Positions 33,917 to 41,034 of a stretch of DNA of 41,034 nucleotides are shown piece after piece. The translations under genes and the position numbers were made by a program. Under the pieces are notes generated by a model. The model did not search any database. It saw only the letters and a program-made list of their open reading frames with translations, and was not told where the DNA came from. The stretch's first letter is position 1; each line of letters begins with the position of its first letter. The stretch is from NCBI GenBank assembly GCA_009838175.1, contig VXSB01000066.1:1-41034 (forward strand). Direction: 5' to 3'. The DNA comes from Chloroflexota bacterium. GTDB taxonomy: Bacteria; Chloroflexota; Dehalococcoidia; Lucifugimonadales; Lucifugimonadaceae.

Positions 33917-34446
33917 CGGCACCAAACGCCGTCATCAAACCATTCCTCTTGCACCTGGACGTACGCCCCGCCTACACGTATCGTCTCCGAGAATTCGTCG
34001 GCGATGTATAGGTCGTAGTTCATATCAAAACGGTCGTCGCGCCCCTTCGTCACTTCCGGATTCCTCACGTCGAGAATGGCATACGAAGTGTCATGACGTA
34101 GCAAGTAGCGTTCGACATCATCGGTGAAGCGCTCCACATCGCGTCTGGCGCGGTAACTCGGCGTACACACGTGGAACGCGGATTGCCAGTCCCCGTTCTT
34201 GATGTATTCGGACTGGCGATTGAACAATTCCGTAATGTCGGCTTTAGCGATGTCTGTCAAGGTAGCTGTCGGAGTTGCTGGCAACTCCGTGGGAACAGGC
34301 GTCGGCGACGCGATACTCCCAACAGCACCACACGCAAATGAGGTGATTGTGGCTGCCAACGACAAACCGAAAACGATGGCTTTTGCTTGTCGATTGATGT
34401 CGTGGCTACTCCCGAGAATCGTCAGCGACGACCACTGTATCCCCAA
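33913..34446 (-). CDS. Small lipoprotein, possibly NTF2-like
   Basis: The 177-residue frame contains a signal-like stretch, RQAKAIVFGLSLAATITSFAC, with lipobox Cys39, and a Thr/Pro linker. A soluble domain follows, opening DITELFNRQSEYIKNGDWQSAFHVCTP and then strands, a layout like NTF2/SnoaL-fold proteins. That similarity is weak. The start is a problem: the only upstream start codon is TTG 34446, inside the cation-efflux gene, giving a long lead before the signal. An ATC at 34398, preceded by GGGAG, would fit the signal peptide better but is a non-standard start. It follows the efflux gene in the same direction. Confidence 0.6.
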   Translation of the reverse strand: MGIQWSSLTILGSSHDINRQAKAIVFGLSLAATITSFACGAVGSIASPTPVPTELPATPTATLTDIAKADITELFNRQSEYIKNGDWQSAFHVCTPSYRARRDVERFTDDVERYLLRHDTSYAILDVRNPEVTKGRDDRFDMNYDLYIADEFSETIRVGGAYVQVQEEWFDDGVWCR

Positions 34447-35377
34447 GCTCTGAGGGCACGCTGTTCAGTGCCCAACGTCGATCCGTTGTGAAGCCAACGT
34501 CAAGCGACAAGTAACGGTACTCCCGCGAAACGTGATCGTAAATCGTTCTTCGTATCTGATCGTGCCGTCGGATGTCGATGTTCTGGCCCGAGTCGGGCGA
34601 GACGATCACGTAGATATGAAGGTGTATATAACGTCCTACATCGACGATGCGCAGGTGGGTTTCGTGGTGCGGAACATCGGCAATTGCTTCTTCTACGAGT
34701 TCCGAGACCCTGTCCTGAACGTTCTTCGGCGGAGCCTTGCCTACCAGTTGACGTAGATTGTCCCTGATCGTTTGAAACGGCTGCGGCGACGCTATGGCGA
34801 TTATCGCCAGCATGATTACCGGGTCGGCGTAAGGGGCGAAATCTGACCAATCGGAGTTTTCGATGAGTAGCGTCACTACAAATGCGACACCTACAGCGGA
34901 GCTGATCAACGTGTCGACGGTCCAGTTCTTCGCGTCCACGTCGACAATGGGTGAGCCTGATTGCTTCGCGTAACGCTTTAGGAAAAATACGACAATCGCG
35001 CCACCAACGACCGCGATAACCGCGTACAGGATGCCACCCTCTGCCACGATCTCCTGTCCACCAGTCAAGATCGTTCTTATTGCGGTCCAAAGTGCGTAGA
35101 CGAGGGCGAATCCGATGAGCAGGCCCTTGAAGAGATTGAGCATGGGTTCGAATGTTGCGTACCCAAATGGATACGAATCATCGCTCGGGCGAGAAACGAG
35201 TTGAGACACATACAACGTCAGCAAACCGACTATCCCGAATGTCAAAGAGAACAATCCATCTAGAAACACAGCGCCAGAGTGACTGGCGATTGATATCACG
35301 ATGCCTAAAATGCCAAAGCTGGTGCTAGCAACGATCGAGATGATGATCGAGCGTCTTTCGATTGCTTCAGAGGACAT
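34406..35377 (-). CDS. Cation diffusion facilitator-type efflux protein
   Basis: The 323-residue product has about five to six membrane helices in the first 210 residues and a cytoplasmic C-terminal domain. The second helix holds SGAVFLDGLFSL and the helix 3 region YPFGYATFEPMLNLFKG, where classic zinc-type members have HP(Y/F)GH. The later helix carries VDVDAKNWTVDTLISS, with acid residues in the metal-site position. The His of the usual H-x-x-x-D pair is less clear, so a metal other than zinc, such as manganese or iron, is possible. Its end overlaps the following lipoprotein frame by up to 41 bases. Confidence 0.85.
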   Translation of the reverse strand: MSSEAIERRSIIISIVASTSFGILGIVISIASHSGAVFLDGLFSLTFGIVGLLTLYVSQLVSRPSDDSYPFGYATFEPMLNLFKGLLIGFALVYALWTAIRTILTGGQEIVAEGGILYAVIAVVGGAIVVFFLKRYAKQSGSPIVDVDAKNWTVDTLISSAVGVAFVVTLLIENSDWSDFAPYADPVIMLAIIAIASPQPFQTIRDNLRQLVGKAPPKNVQDRVSELVEEAIADVPHHETHLRIVDVGRYIHLHIYVIVSPDSGQNIDIRRHDQIRRTIYDHVSREYRYLSLDVGFTTDRRWALNSVPSELGDTVVVADDSRE

Positions 35378-35493
35378 GTACGTGGGCGTTGTGGTTGCTT
35401 CTGGTCTAGAAGATTCTACGAGACTGGGCTTTCAGGGGTTTGGATGGACATTGGCGCGGCGACACGAGCCCACCGAATGTCCGATGATGATTG

Positions 35494-37554
35494 TCAGGAA
35501 CGTTTAAGGAACACTTTGATGGTGGTCTTGCTCGAATTGTCGGCGACGTCAATCGTCCTTCCGGACGGATTGAAGTCAGAGAGGTCTCTGAGAATCTGCG
35601 TCGGAATCTCCTCCCATGGATGCGAGAATATGACGCACCCGTATCGAGCAAAATCGGACGAGTCATGTTCGATTGCTTGTTCATGGTTGAGGAACTTGGG
35701 AATCCCTTGGAATTCACTCGCTCGTTCTGGGTTTGTGTATATGCTCCCGGGTTCATATGAATCTAAGACTCGGCGGATGATATGTTCGTCGCGGGAGATG
35801 AACAAGATTTGATCGTCGGCGAATCGGTTGCACGGCTCGGATTGAAACGCTCGAAGACTCACCGCGACGGGTGAATTGTGAAACACCGACGGCGTCTCCG
35901 TCCTGAATCTCTGAGCATTGAGCATCAAAACGAACGCACCGATGGCTAGCAGCGCCACGATTGCGACGGCTTTAGAGCTGACCAAGAGTGAACCTGAACT
36001 TCGCCAAAAATTGATGTCGATGGGCCACACGAAGCGAGATGCAAATATCCCTACCATCAACGCTATGGGTGGGACCATCGGGAACAACCGCGTGATCGCG
36101 GTGTGCCAATACGGACTAATAGCCCCGGTTCCTGCGAATGCAAACCCCAACCAAAGTATGAGGAACAACGACGAAACATTCCGGAATCTGCCCAAGGCGA
36201 ATCCGACGGCTACTACGGCGATCGATGCGGTTATCGGATCGAACAATGAGCCGGAGACGTAATGAGAGATATGTTCGTTGAAATTAAACGCGAATATGTT
36301 CAGTTCGATGTTCGCCTTTACCCGATCGAATGTTCCTAGATCCGAGGGCTCGGGTTGACCTCCGATGACACGTGCGAACATTTGGGTCGCCAATTCGTTG
36401 CCGTCCACTATCAACATCGGCAGAGCTGCGATTGCCGCCCCCACAATCCAAGGCAGGATCCATCGGCCAACATCCTTCGGACGCTGTGAAAAAACTTGCA
36501 ACGCCGCAAACACCAGAATCGTTGGGAATATGACTCTAGCGGCGACGTTGGTGTAGATGCACATTCCGGCCAAGGCTCCAGCTACGAACATCAACCCCGG
36601 GCTCTTGTTGCGGGTCGCGAACACGAAAAACCCGATCGCCAATACCGTTGGTAGGAGCGAATCTATGTGGTCGTAACCGACATGTGCGATCGCTCCGAGG
36701 TAGTGGCCAAATGCAATGACGCTGGCAGCAACCGCGCCTGCAACCCGTCCCGCCATCAACGTTCCCGCCAGATAGAGCACAGGAATCGTCAATGCGAGCA
36801 TCATTATCGAACTGAATTTCCAACCGAAATGGTCGATCCCGACTATCTTCATCACCACCGATTTCATCATCAGTCCCAGCCGAGGATGGTAGTCGTAAAC
36901 GCCACGTTGACTAAATGGATCACTGATCCCTTCAACCGCAAATTGCCTCGACAGATCGAAGAACGAGTATTCGTCTCCAATCGCCGAGTAGTACCAATCA
37001 GTCAGATCATCGGTGTTGAGGAGCATCAGAATTGCCATCAGGGCAACGACGATCGCTACGTCAACTCTTCGTATCGATCTTGCAGCCCTTCGCAGTCCCA
37101 CCAGTACCCGCAAGTATGAAGGGGCGAATGCCGACCCTATGCCCACAAGCGAGACGATCCACACCCAAAGATCGCCTCCTGAAGTCGAGCCGCCGAGCAA
37201 TCGAAGAGACAAGAAAGCAAGACTGGCGACTCCCAGGCCAAAGAGGATAGAGCGCGGCCCTGAAGTGCTGAACTTGGTCGTGGCGGGAAGTTTGACGATC
37301 CAGCTATCCTGGCGCAAACGAGAGTTGAAAAAGTACCCTGCCAACGCTACCATCGCGAATCCCAACACCAAGGCGTTTCTTCCGTTTGGCGGAATTCCCT
37401 CGTATTCCGGTCCGGCGGTTTGAATAACTAGAAACTGTCCGACGACTACGAAAAGCGCACCGACTAGTAATAGTTTCCAGTCGAAACCGCCTTCGTACAT
37501 CCTTCGCAACAGGGATGCATCGCGCTGTTTTCGGCTACTAATGTTGTTCGCCAC
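35494..37554 (-). CDS. GT-C glycosyltransferase-like membrane protein
   Basis: The 686-residue product is a polytopic membrane protein of the PMT/ArnT (GT39/GT83-like) type, with roughly 12-14 helices. The first large outer loop carries IGDEYSFFDLSRQ and YDYHPRLGLMMK, where acidic residues of such enzymes act. The last 120 residues are a soluble domain (SRDEHIIRRVLDSYEPG to KTTIKVFLKRS). These enzymes move sugars from a polyprenyl carrier to lipid or protein on the outside. Start is GTG (37552-37554) without a good ribosome site. It is followed 116 bases later by the efflux gene. Confidence 0.78.
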   Translation of the reverse strand: MANNISSRKQRDASLLRRMYEGGFDWKLLLVGALFVVVGQFLVIQTAGPEYEGIPPNGRNALVLGFAMVALAGYFFNSRLRQDSWIVKLPATTKFSTSGPRSILFGLGVASLAFLSLRLLGGSTSGGDLWVWIVSLVGIGSAFAPSYLRVLVGLRRAARSIRRVDVAIVVALMAILMLLNTDDLTDWYYSAIGDEYSFFDLSRQFAVEGISDPFSQRGVYDYHPRLGLMMKSVVMKIVGIDHFGWKFSSIMMLALTIPVLYLAGTLMAGRVAGAVAASVIAFGHYLGAIAHVGYDHIDSLLPTVLAIGFFVFATRNKSPGLMFVAGALAGMCIYTNVAARVIFPTILVFAALQVFSQRPKDVGRWILPWIVGAAIAALPMLIVDGNELATQMFARVIGGQPEPSDLGTFDRVKANIELNIFAFNFNEHISHYVSGSLFDPITASIAVVAVGFALGRFRNVSSLFLILWLGFAFAGTGAISPYWHTAITRLFPMVPPIALMVGIFASRFVWPIDINFWRSSGSLLVSSKAVAIVALLAIGAFVLMLNAQRFRTETPSVFHNSPVAVSLRAFQSEPCNRFADDQILFISRDEHIIRRVLDSYEPGSIYTNPERASEFQGIPKFLNHEQAIEHDSSDFARYGCVIFSHPWEEIPTQILRDLSDFNPSGRTIDVADNSSKTTIKVFLKRS

Positions 37555-37614
37555 TTTTATCGAAGCGATGACTTGATGCCTTCAAGTAGATCAACTGGCC
37601 TGATCAGCAATCGG

Positions 37615-37941
37615 CTATGCTCCGTCGTGCTGCATTATCTCGATGAAGTCGTCGATCGGGATGGCCGAGTATGTTGTGGTGTCGATCGTGCCGCGGGCTC
37701 CAAGTTCTATTGCGATACGTGACATCTCCCCGTTGTCGGGGGCTTCAATGATCGTGACGAAGTCGTAATCGCCCATCATTGCGTACTGGGCGACGACGTG
37801 ACAACCCCTCGTCTCCACCTCGTTGTTGACTTCGAGTATGCGCTCCGGGTGCGTCCGAACGCGGTCGCGCCCGCGTTCCGTGAGTTTTGAAAACATGATG
37901 TAGGTATTGATTTTGCGGTTGTCTTCGTTTTGGTTGGACAT
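37615..37941 (-). CDS. GYD-domain protein
   Basis: The 108-residue product has the small alpha/beta barrel-like GYD fold: INTYIMFSKLTERGRDRV at the first strand and helix, GDYDFVTIIEAPD at the name-giving motif, and a last strand before DDFIEIM. ATG read from 37941 has AAGGAAG five bases upstream. A GTG at 37959 would overlap the stop of the ThDP enzyme gene by the classic four bases (GTGA) and is also possible. Either way it is tightly coupled to that gene. GYD proteins are of unknown function; a regulatory or accessory role for the ThDP enzyme is a guess. Confidence 0.85.
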   Translation of the reverse strand: MSNQNEDNRKINTYIMFSKLTERGRDRVRTHPERILEVNNEVETRGCHVVAQYAMMGDYDFVTIIEAPDNGEMSRIAIELGARGTIDTTTYSAIPIDDFIEIMQHDGA

Positions 37942-37955
37942 CGATTCTTCCTTCG

Positions 37956-39590
37956 TCACTCCATTTTGGACCCGACAAAACGGGAAAGCGCGCGTGCGGT
38001 CGGATCGGTGTGAACGTTGACGATTGCGGGTACGCCGGCGTCGAAAGCACGCTCCAATGCCGGTCGAATCTGGGACGGTTCACGAACCTCCTCGCCATAT
38101 CCGCCTAATGCTTCAGCTATGGCGTCGAAGCGCGTCCAACCAAGTTCGCGTCCGGGTTTGCGGATGCCCTCGACGCGCGCGGTCCATCCTTCGTTGTTCG
38201 ATACGACAACCACGATGGGCAGGTTGTATCTGACCGCGGTGTCGAAATCCTGGATGTTCATGCCTAGCGACCCGTCACCGTGCAATGAAACAACCTGTTT
38301 GTCAGGTTTCGCTAGCTTAGCGCCAATCGCAAACGGCAGTCCTACTCCCATGCATCCTGTCGTACCCGAATTCAACCTATGGCCCGGCACGTAAGTCGGT
38401 ATCGATTGTCGGCCATAGTGCAGGATTTCGTTGCCGTCGACGGTCAGTATCGCATCGCGATCCATGACCTCGCGCAACTCTTTGCACAGTCGCAAGGGAT
38501 GAATCGGGACTTGCTCGGAGTTCTCCAGCTGTTCCGATCGTTCGCGCCGGTTGTTCTCGATATCTCGGAGATAGGCGACCCAAGCAGATTCGGATTTCGA
38601 TTTCGTTCCTGAGCGCGAGACTTCCGAGTTGATCTGTTGCATCGCTGCTTTGGCATCCGCGACGATTCCGATATCCACTGAACGGTTGTGGCCGATCTCT
38701 CCGGCATGAACGTCGATCTGGATAACCTTGGCCTGCTGCGAGATTCGACGTCCGAAGGTCATGATCCAGTTGAAGCGTGTCCCTACAACTAACACTGCGT
38801 CGGTCTCTCGGAATGCTGTCGAACGAGCGGCTGGGAACGAAACGGGGTGGTCTTCTGGTATAAGTCCGCGGGCGATTGGCGTGGTGTAGAAGGGTATGCC
38901 CGTCCGATCCACGAACTCTTGGAGTTCATCCCAAGCGCCTGACCACCAAGGACCGCTGCCTGCCAGTAATATCGGTCGCTCGGCCTCTGAGAGGATTTTG
39001 ACTGCTTCTGCGATCTTGTCGGGATCCGCGCTTGGGGGCGATACCGCGCTTGCACGGGTGGGGGATTCTGCCTCGCTCTCGTCGACCTCTCCATAGAGAA
39101 CATCTTCGTTGCACTCGACGTAGACGGGCCCCGGACGGTCGCTCATTGCGGTTCGAAACGCGGTCGAGATATGCTCCGGCATGCGCGCGGGATAGGTTGG
39201 GCGGATGACCGATTTGGACACTGGCCCGAATATATTGGGCAGATCTACTTCTTGGAAGCCGTCGCGGTAGACATCCCGCAAAGGCCCGGCACCACCGAGG
39301 GTGACCATTGGGGCTGCGTCTATAAATGCGTTATAGATCCCCGTTAGCAAGTTCAGCGTGCCGGGGCCCGATGCTGATGTCGTCACGCCTGGTGTGCGCT
39401 TAACTCGGGCGTAGGCATGAGCCGCCATCGCTGCCGCTTGTTCGTGTCGGAAATCGACGGTGCGGATGCCGAAATCTTCCGAGTTGTTGACGATCTCGTA
39501 GTTCGGTCCACCCATCAAGTAGAAAAGGCAGTCGGCCCCCTCTTCCTTCAGGGTTCGGGCGATCAGATAACTTCCGTCAACTTTTGGCAT
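37956..39590 (-). CDS. Thiamine diphosphate-dependent enzyme (acetolactate synthase-like)
   Basis: The 544-residue product has the three domains of the POX/acetolactate synthase group. The N-terminal Pyr domain bears catalytic Glu50 (FRHEQAA). The central domain (about 190-320) contains LLAGSGPWWSGAWDEL. The C-terminal PP domain has GDGSLGMNIQDFDTAVRYN from 438 to about NN at 466. It may be an acetolactate synthase, a 2-hydroxyacyl-CoA lyase, a sulfoacetaldehyde-type enzyme or a decarboxylase; the sequence alone does not decide. No ilvH-type regulatory gene is near, and a GYD protein takes its place. ATG read from 39590 is used; a TTG at 39623 is less likely. Confidence 0.87.
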   Translation of the reverse strand: MPKVDGSYLIARTLKEEGADCLFYLMGGPNYEIVNNSEDFGIRTVDFRHEQAAAMAAHAYARVKRTPGVTTSASGPGTLNLLTGIYNAFIDAAPMVTLGGAGPLRDVYRDGFQEVDLPNIFGPVSKSVIRPTYPARMPEHISTAFRTAMSDRPGPVYVECNEDVLYGEVDESEAESPTRASAVSPPSADPDKIAEAVKILSEAERPILLAGSGPWWSGAWDELQEFVDRTGIPFYTTPIARGLIPEDHPVSFPAARSTAFRETDAVLVVGTRFNWIMTFGRRISQQAKVIQIDVHAGEIGHNRSVDIGIVADAKAAMQQINSEVSRSGTKSKSESAWVAYLRDIENNRRERSEQLENSEQVPIHPLRLCKELREVMDRDAILTVDGNEILHYGRQSIPTYVPGHRLNSGTTGCMGVGLPFAIGAKLAKPDKQVVSLHGDGSLGMNIQDFDTAVRYNLPIVVVVSNNEGWTARVEGIRKPGRELGWTRFDAIAEALGGYGEEVREPSQIRPALERAFDAGVPAIVNVHTDPTARALSRFVGSKME

Positions 39591-39684
39591 GGATTCAAGG
39601 TTATATCGCTGATCAAAAGCCAAATGCTGCTACGCGTCTTGAACCTGAACGGGATAGGACCGACGAGCAAACGGGCATCGAATG

Positions 39685-40836
39685 CTAAATCTGCGTCTCC
39701 CTTAAGCGCATCGCACCAGTCTCAGGGAAGGCCGAGAGGTATCGCAACGGATCGTTTTGTCGGGGTTCGTCATCGTCCCGCATCGCCTCGTTTATAAGTG
39801 CGACGCCCGAATTGAAGTCGTCGATATGGATGTATTCCGGGATGATCGATCCATCATCTTCGGTGTTGTGCCACGCTCCGAGGGGAAATGAAGTTCCTGT
39901 GACGTTATAGCCGTGCGCTTTGAATGCGCTCGCCTCACAACCGCCGGCCCCCATCAGGGCGCGTTGCACCTTGAAACTATCTGCGTCGCCATGCTCCGAG
40001 ATTCGATGCGCCGCGGCGTGTAATACCGCTTCGGCGCTGTGGTCGAAAGTGGTCATGCGGTCGCCGACGCGAATGACTACGCCGTTGCCCTGTTTCGCGT
40101 TGTCGCTCTTCAAACTGGTCTCAACGGAAACGATGATGGCGTCCTTTCCGACAACTTCGTCAGCGGCGGCAAGTGCTGCGCCGACAAGTCCGACTTCTTC
40201 GGCTCGAGTGAACAGACCTTTGATCGGTCGAGTGTTCGATCCATCTTTTTTGACCGTGATCAATGATGCCAAGATCGCTGCGCAACCGGCGAGGTCATCA
40301 AGTTGCCTCGCACGGATGAATTCGTCTTTGACGCTGAAGCTGTCCAAGTCCAAGATCACAGCCACAGGATAGGTGAGATCGGAGGCTTTACGAACAGTTG
40401 CACCGGTTTCAGGTTGGATCATGACTCGGTCGGTACGGGCGAAGCGGCCGTTGCCGATCTGACGCAACAGGCCGTGCGATTCGATGGTTCCGTACATTGC
40501 CGTTCCGTCGCGAGCGACGATGCGAACTCCGGTTCCTAGGTCGTAGGCTCGTGAACCCAATCCGCCGCGTGGCTCGGCGACGATCAGTTCCTCGTCTTCG
40601 TTCACCTCCACCGCTTCGATTGCTTCGAACCCTGGATGATCCATGTGCGCTACGAACACCAACGGGGGCTTGGAATCGTCGCCGTTTATCTCTGCGATTA
40701 CGTTCCCCCAACGGTCTCGCTGAGCGTCGATCCCGTAATCGCTGAGGATCGTTAGGATTTCGCGTGCGACTCGCCATTCGTGGTAGGAGACGGTGGGTTG
40801 CAGGCAGAGCAGTTCGAGGATTTCAAGCGCTTTCAT
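39685..40836 (-). CDS. M42-like metallopeptidase
   Basis: The 383-residue product resembles the M42 glutamyl aminopeptidase/endoglucanase-like family. Metal-site residues appear as His64 and Asp66 (HMDH), Asp in ARQLDDLAG near 177, Glu-Glu in FTRAEEVGLVG, a Glu in VSVETS and His in GAWHNTEDDG. A middle inserted beta domain at about 75-165 fits the family. M42 enzymes form large cytosolic complexes that trim peptides. Members of the same clan act on other amides, so peptide use is inferred. ATG is at 40834-40836. Confidence 0.85.
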   Translation of the reverse strand: MKALEILELLCLQPTVSYHEWRVAREILTILSDYGIDAQRDRWGNVIAEINGDDSKPPLVFVAHMDHPGFEAIEAVEVNEDEELIVAEPRGGLGSRAYDLGTGVRIVARDGTAMYGTIESHGLLRQIGNGRFARTDRVMIQPETGATVRKASDLTYPVAVILDLDSFSVKDEFIRARQLDDLAGCAAILASLITVKKDGSNTRPIKGLFTRAEEVGLVGAALAAADEVVGKDAIIVSVETSLKSDNAKQGNGVVIRVGDRMTTFDHSAEAVLHAAAHRISEHGDADSFKVQRALMGAGGCEASAFKAHGYNVTGTSFPLGAWHNTEDDGSIIPEYIHIDDFNSGVALINEAMRDDDEPRQNDPLRYLSAFPETGAMRLRETQI

Positions 40837-40861
40837 GATCGGAAATCATACGCGATGGGCA

Positions 40862-40917
40862 TCCCCCTGCGTCTTGCTTCGCTCGCCGCGTCCCCCTTAC
40901 GCTTCGCGAAGGGGGAG
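40862..40917 (-). repeat. Structured intergenic repeat, copy D
   Basis: On the minus strand it reads CCCCCTT-CGC, loop GAA, GCG-T-AAGGGGG, then GACGCGGCGAGCGAAGC and AGACGCAGGGGGATGC. It is closest to copy A, at the other window end. The second hairpin pairs poorly. It lies 25 bases upstream of the M42-like gene start and also supplies the stop codon of the partial frame at the right edge. Confidence 0.75.
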
Positions 40918-41034
40918 TTTATTTAGGGCGTGTTCGTATGTCCACTTGGGGTGGCTGTTTGCTGCCGGGCCTTCTTGGAGGAAGGCCCGGCGGCCAGGGT
41001 CTTCGGGCCCGTAGGAACTGGCCCTCGCCTCGAG
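40897..41034 (-). CDS. Partial open frame at right edge, unknown
   Basis: A minus-strand frame enters at the edge and ends at TAA (40897-40899), giving 45 residues. The first 38 have protein-like composition (ASSYGPEDPGRRAFLQEG, then HPKWTYEHALNK) and the last five come from repeat copy D. The stretch also holds a perfect 11-base stem, GCCGGGCCTTC (40964-40974) and GAAGGCCCGGC (40981-40991), with a six-base loop. It could be the end of a real gene or part of a larger repeat; only sequence beyond the edge can tell. Confidence 0.35.
   Translation of the reverse strand, partial: LEARASSYGPEDPGRRAFLQEGPAANSHPKWTYEHALNKLPLREA

Noticed and set aside
1..41034. CRISPR array, prophage or insertion sequence
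   Set aside because: No regularly spaced repeats, no phage structural genes and no transposase frame were seen; the four dispersed repeats are not in an array.

Overview
The window looks like a piece of an uncultured marine bacterium of the phylum Chloroflexota, most likely SAR202/Dehalococcoidia-like. This is an inference from gene content, not a phylogeny. The grounds are lipoproteins with Cys-Gly starts and Thr/Pro linkers, a peptide-type binding protein with a long Val/Glu linker behind its lipobox, a form II CO-dehydrogenase-like molybdoenzyme, and a catabolic gene set (enolase superfamily, Gfo/Idh/MocA, FAD and SDR oxidoreductases, amidase). Base composition is moderate and even, and I saw no phage, IS element, CRISPR array or rRNA gene. 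The length would fit a fosmid insert, and both ends are cut in open frames.

Layout. 1-604 is a gene-poor, repeat-rich edge. 605-1511 holds a RidA-like and a VOC/glyoxalase-like gene. 1617-6666 is a molybdenum hydroxylase locus: a CoxG-like gene divergent from the small (2Fe-2S), large (molybdopterin) and medium (FAD) subunit genes, with a LiaF-like membrane protein gene downstream. 6725-11549 has an acyl-CoA dehydrogenase, RecQ, a DUF2277 protein and an Asp-box propeller protein. 11567-12941 (minus) is a sulfur pair, SufE and a two-domain sulfurtransferase, separated by a strong terminator. 13142-14655 has an MFS transporter and a solitary HicB-like protein.

14709-24359 is the most interesting block, built of divergent and convergent arms. 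It has a split D-glutamate cyclase (DUF1445 plus DUF4392), a Gfo/Idh/MocA dehydrogenase, a sugar-acid dehydratase whose active-site residues sit at a constant +5 offset from E. coli D-galactonate dehydratase, a small unknown membrane protein, then an SDR-SRPBCC-amidase-FAD oxidoreductase operon and a divergent GH88/GH105-type hydrolase. Together they suggest uptake and breakdown of sugar acids and amides or N-substituted compounds, but the substrate cannot be read from sequence.

24425-31248 has glycyl-tRNA synthetase, a lipoprotein with two tandem TlpA-like thioredoxin domains, and a minus-strand peptide-type ABC importer operon with stacked hairpins between the binding protein and permease genes. 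Two tRNAs, Gln(CUG) and Glu(CUC), lie at 31495-31695. 31811-40836 has an ABC exporter with an unusual insertion in its ATPase domain, a small lipoprotein, a cation efflux protein, a GT-C glycosyltransferase, a ThDP enzyme followed by a GYD-domain protein, and an M42-like peptidase. A family of structured repeats of about 57 bp, four copies, occurs only between genes and near both window edges.
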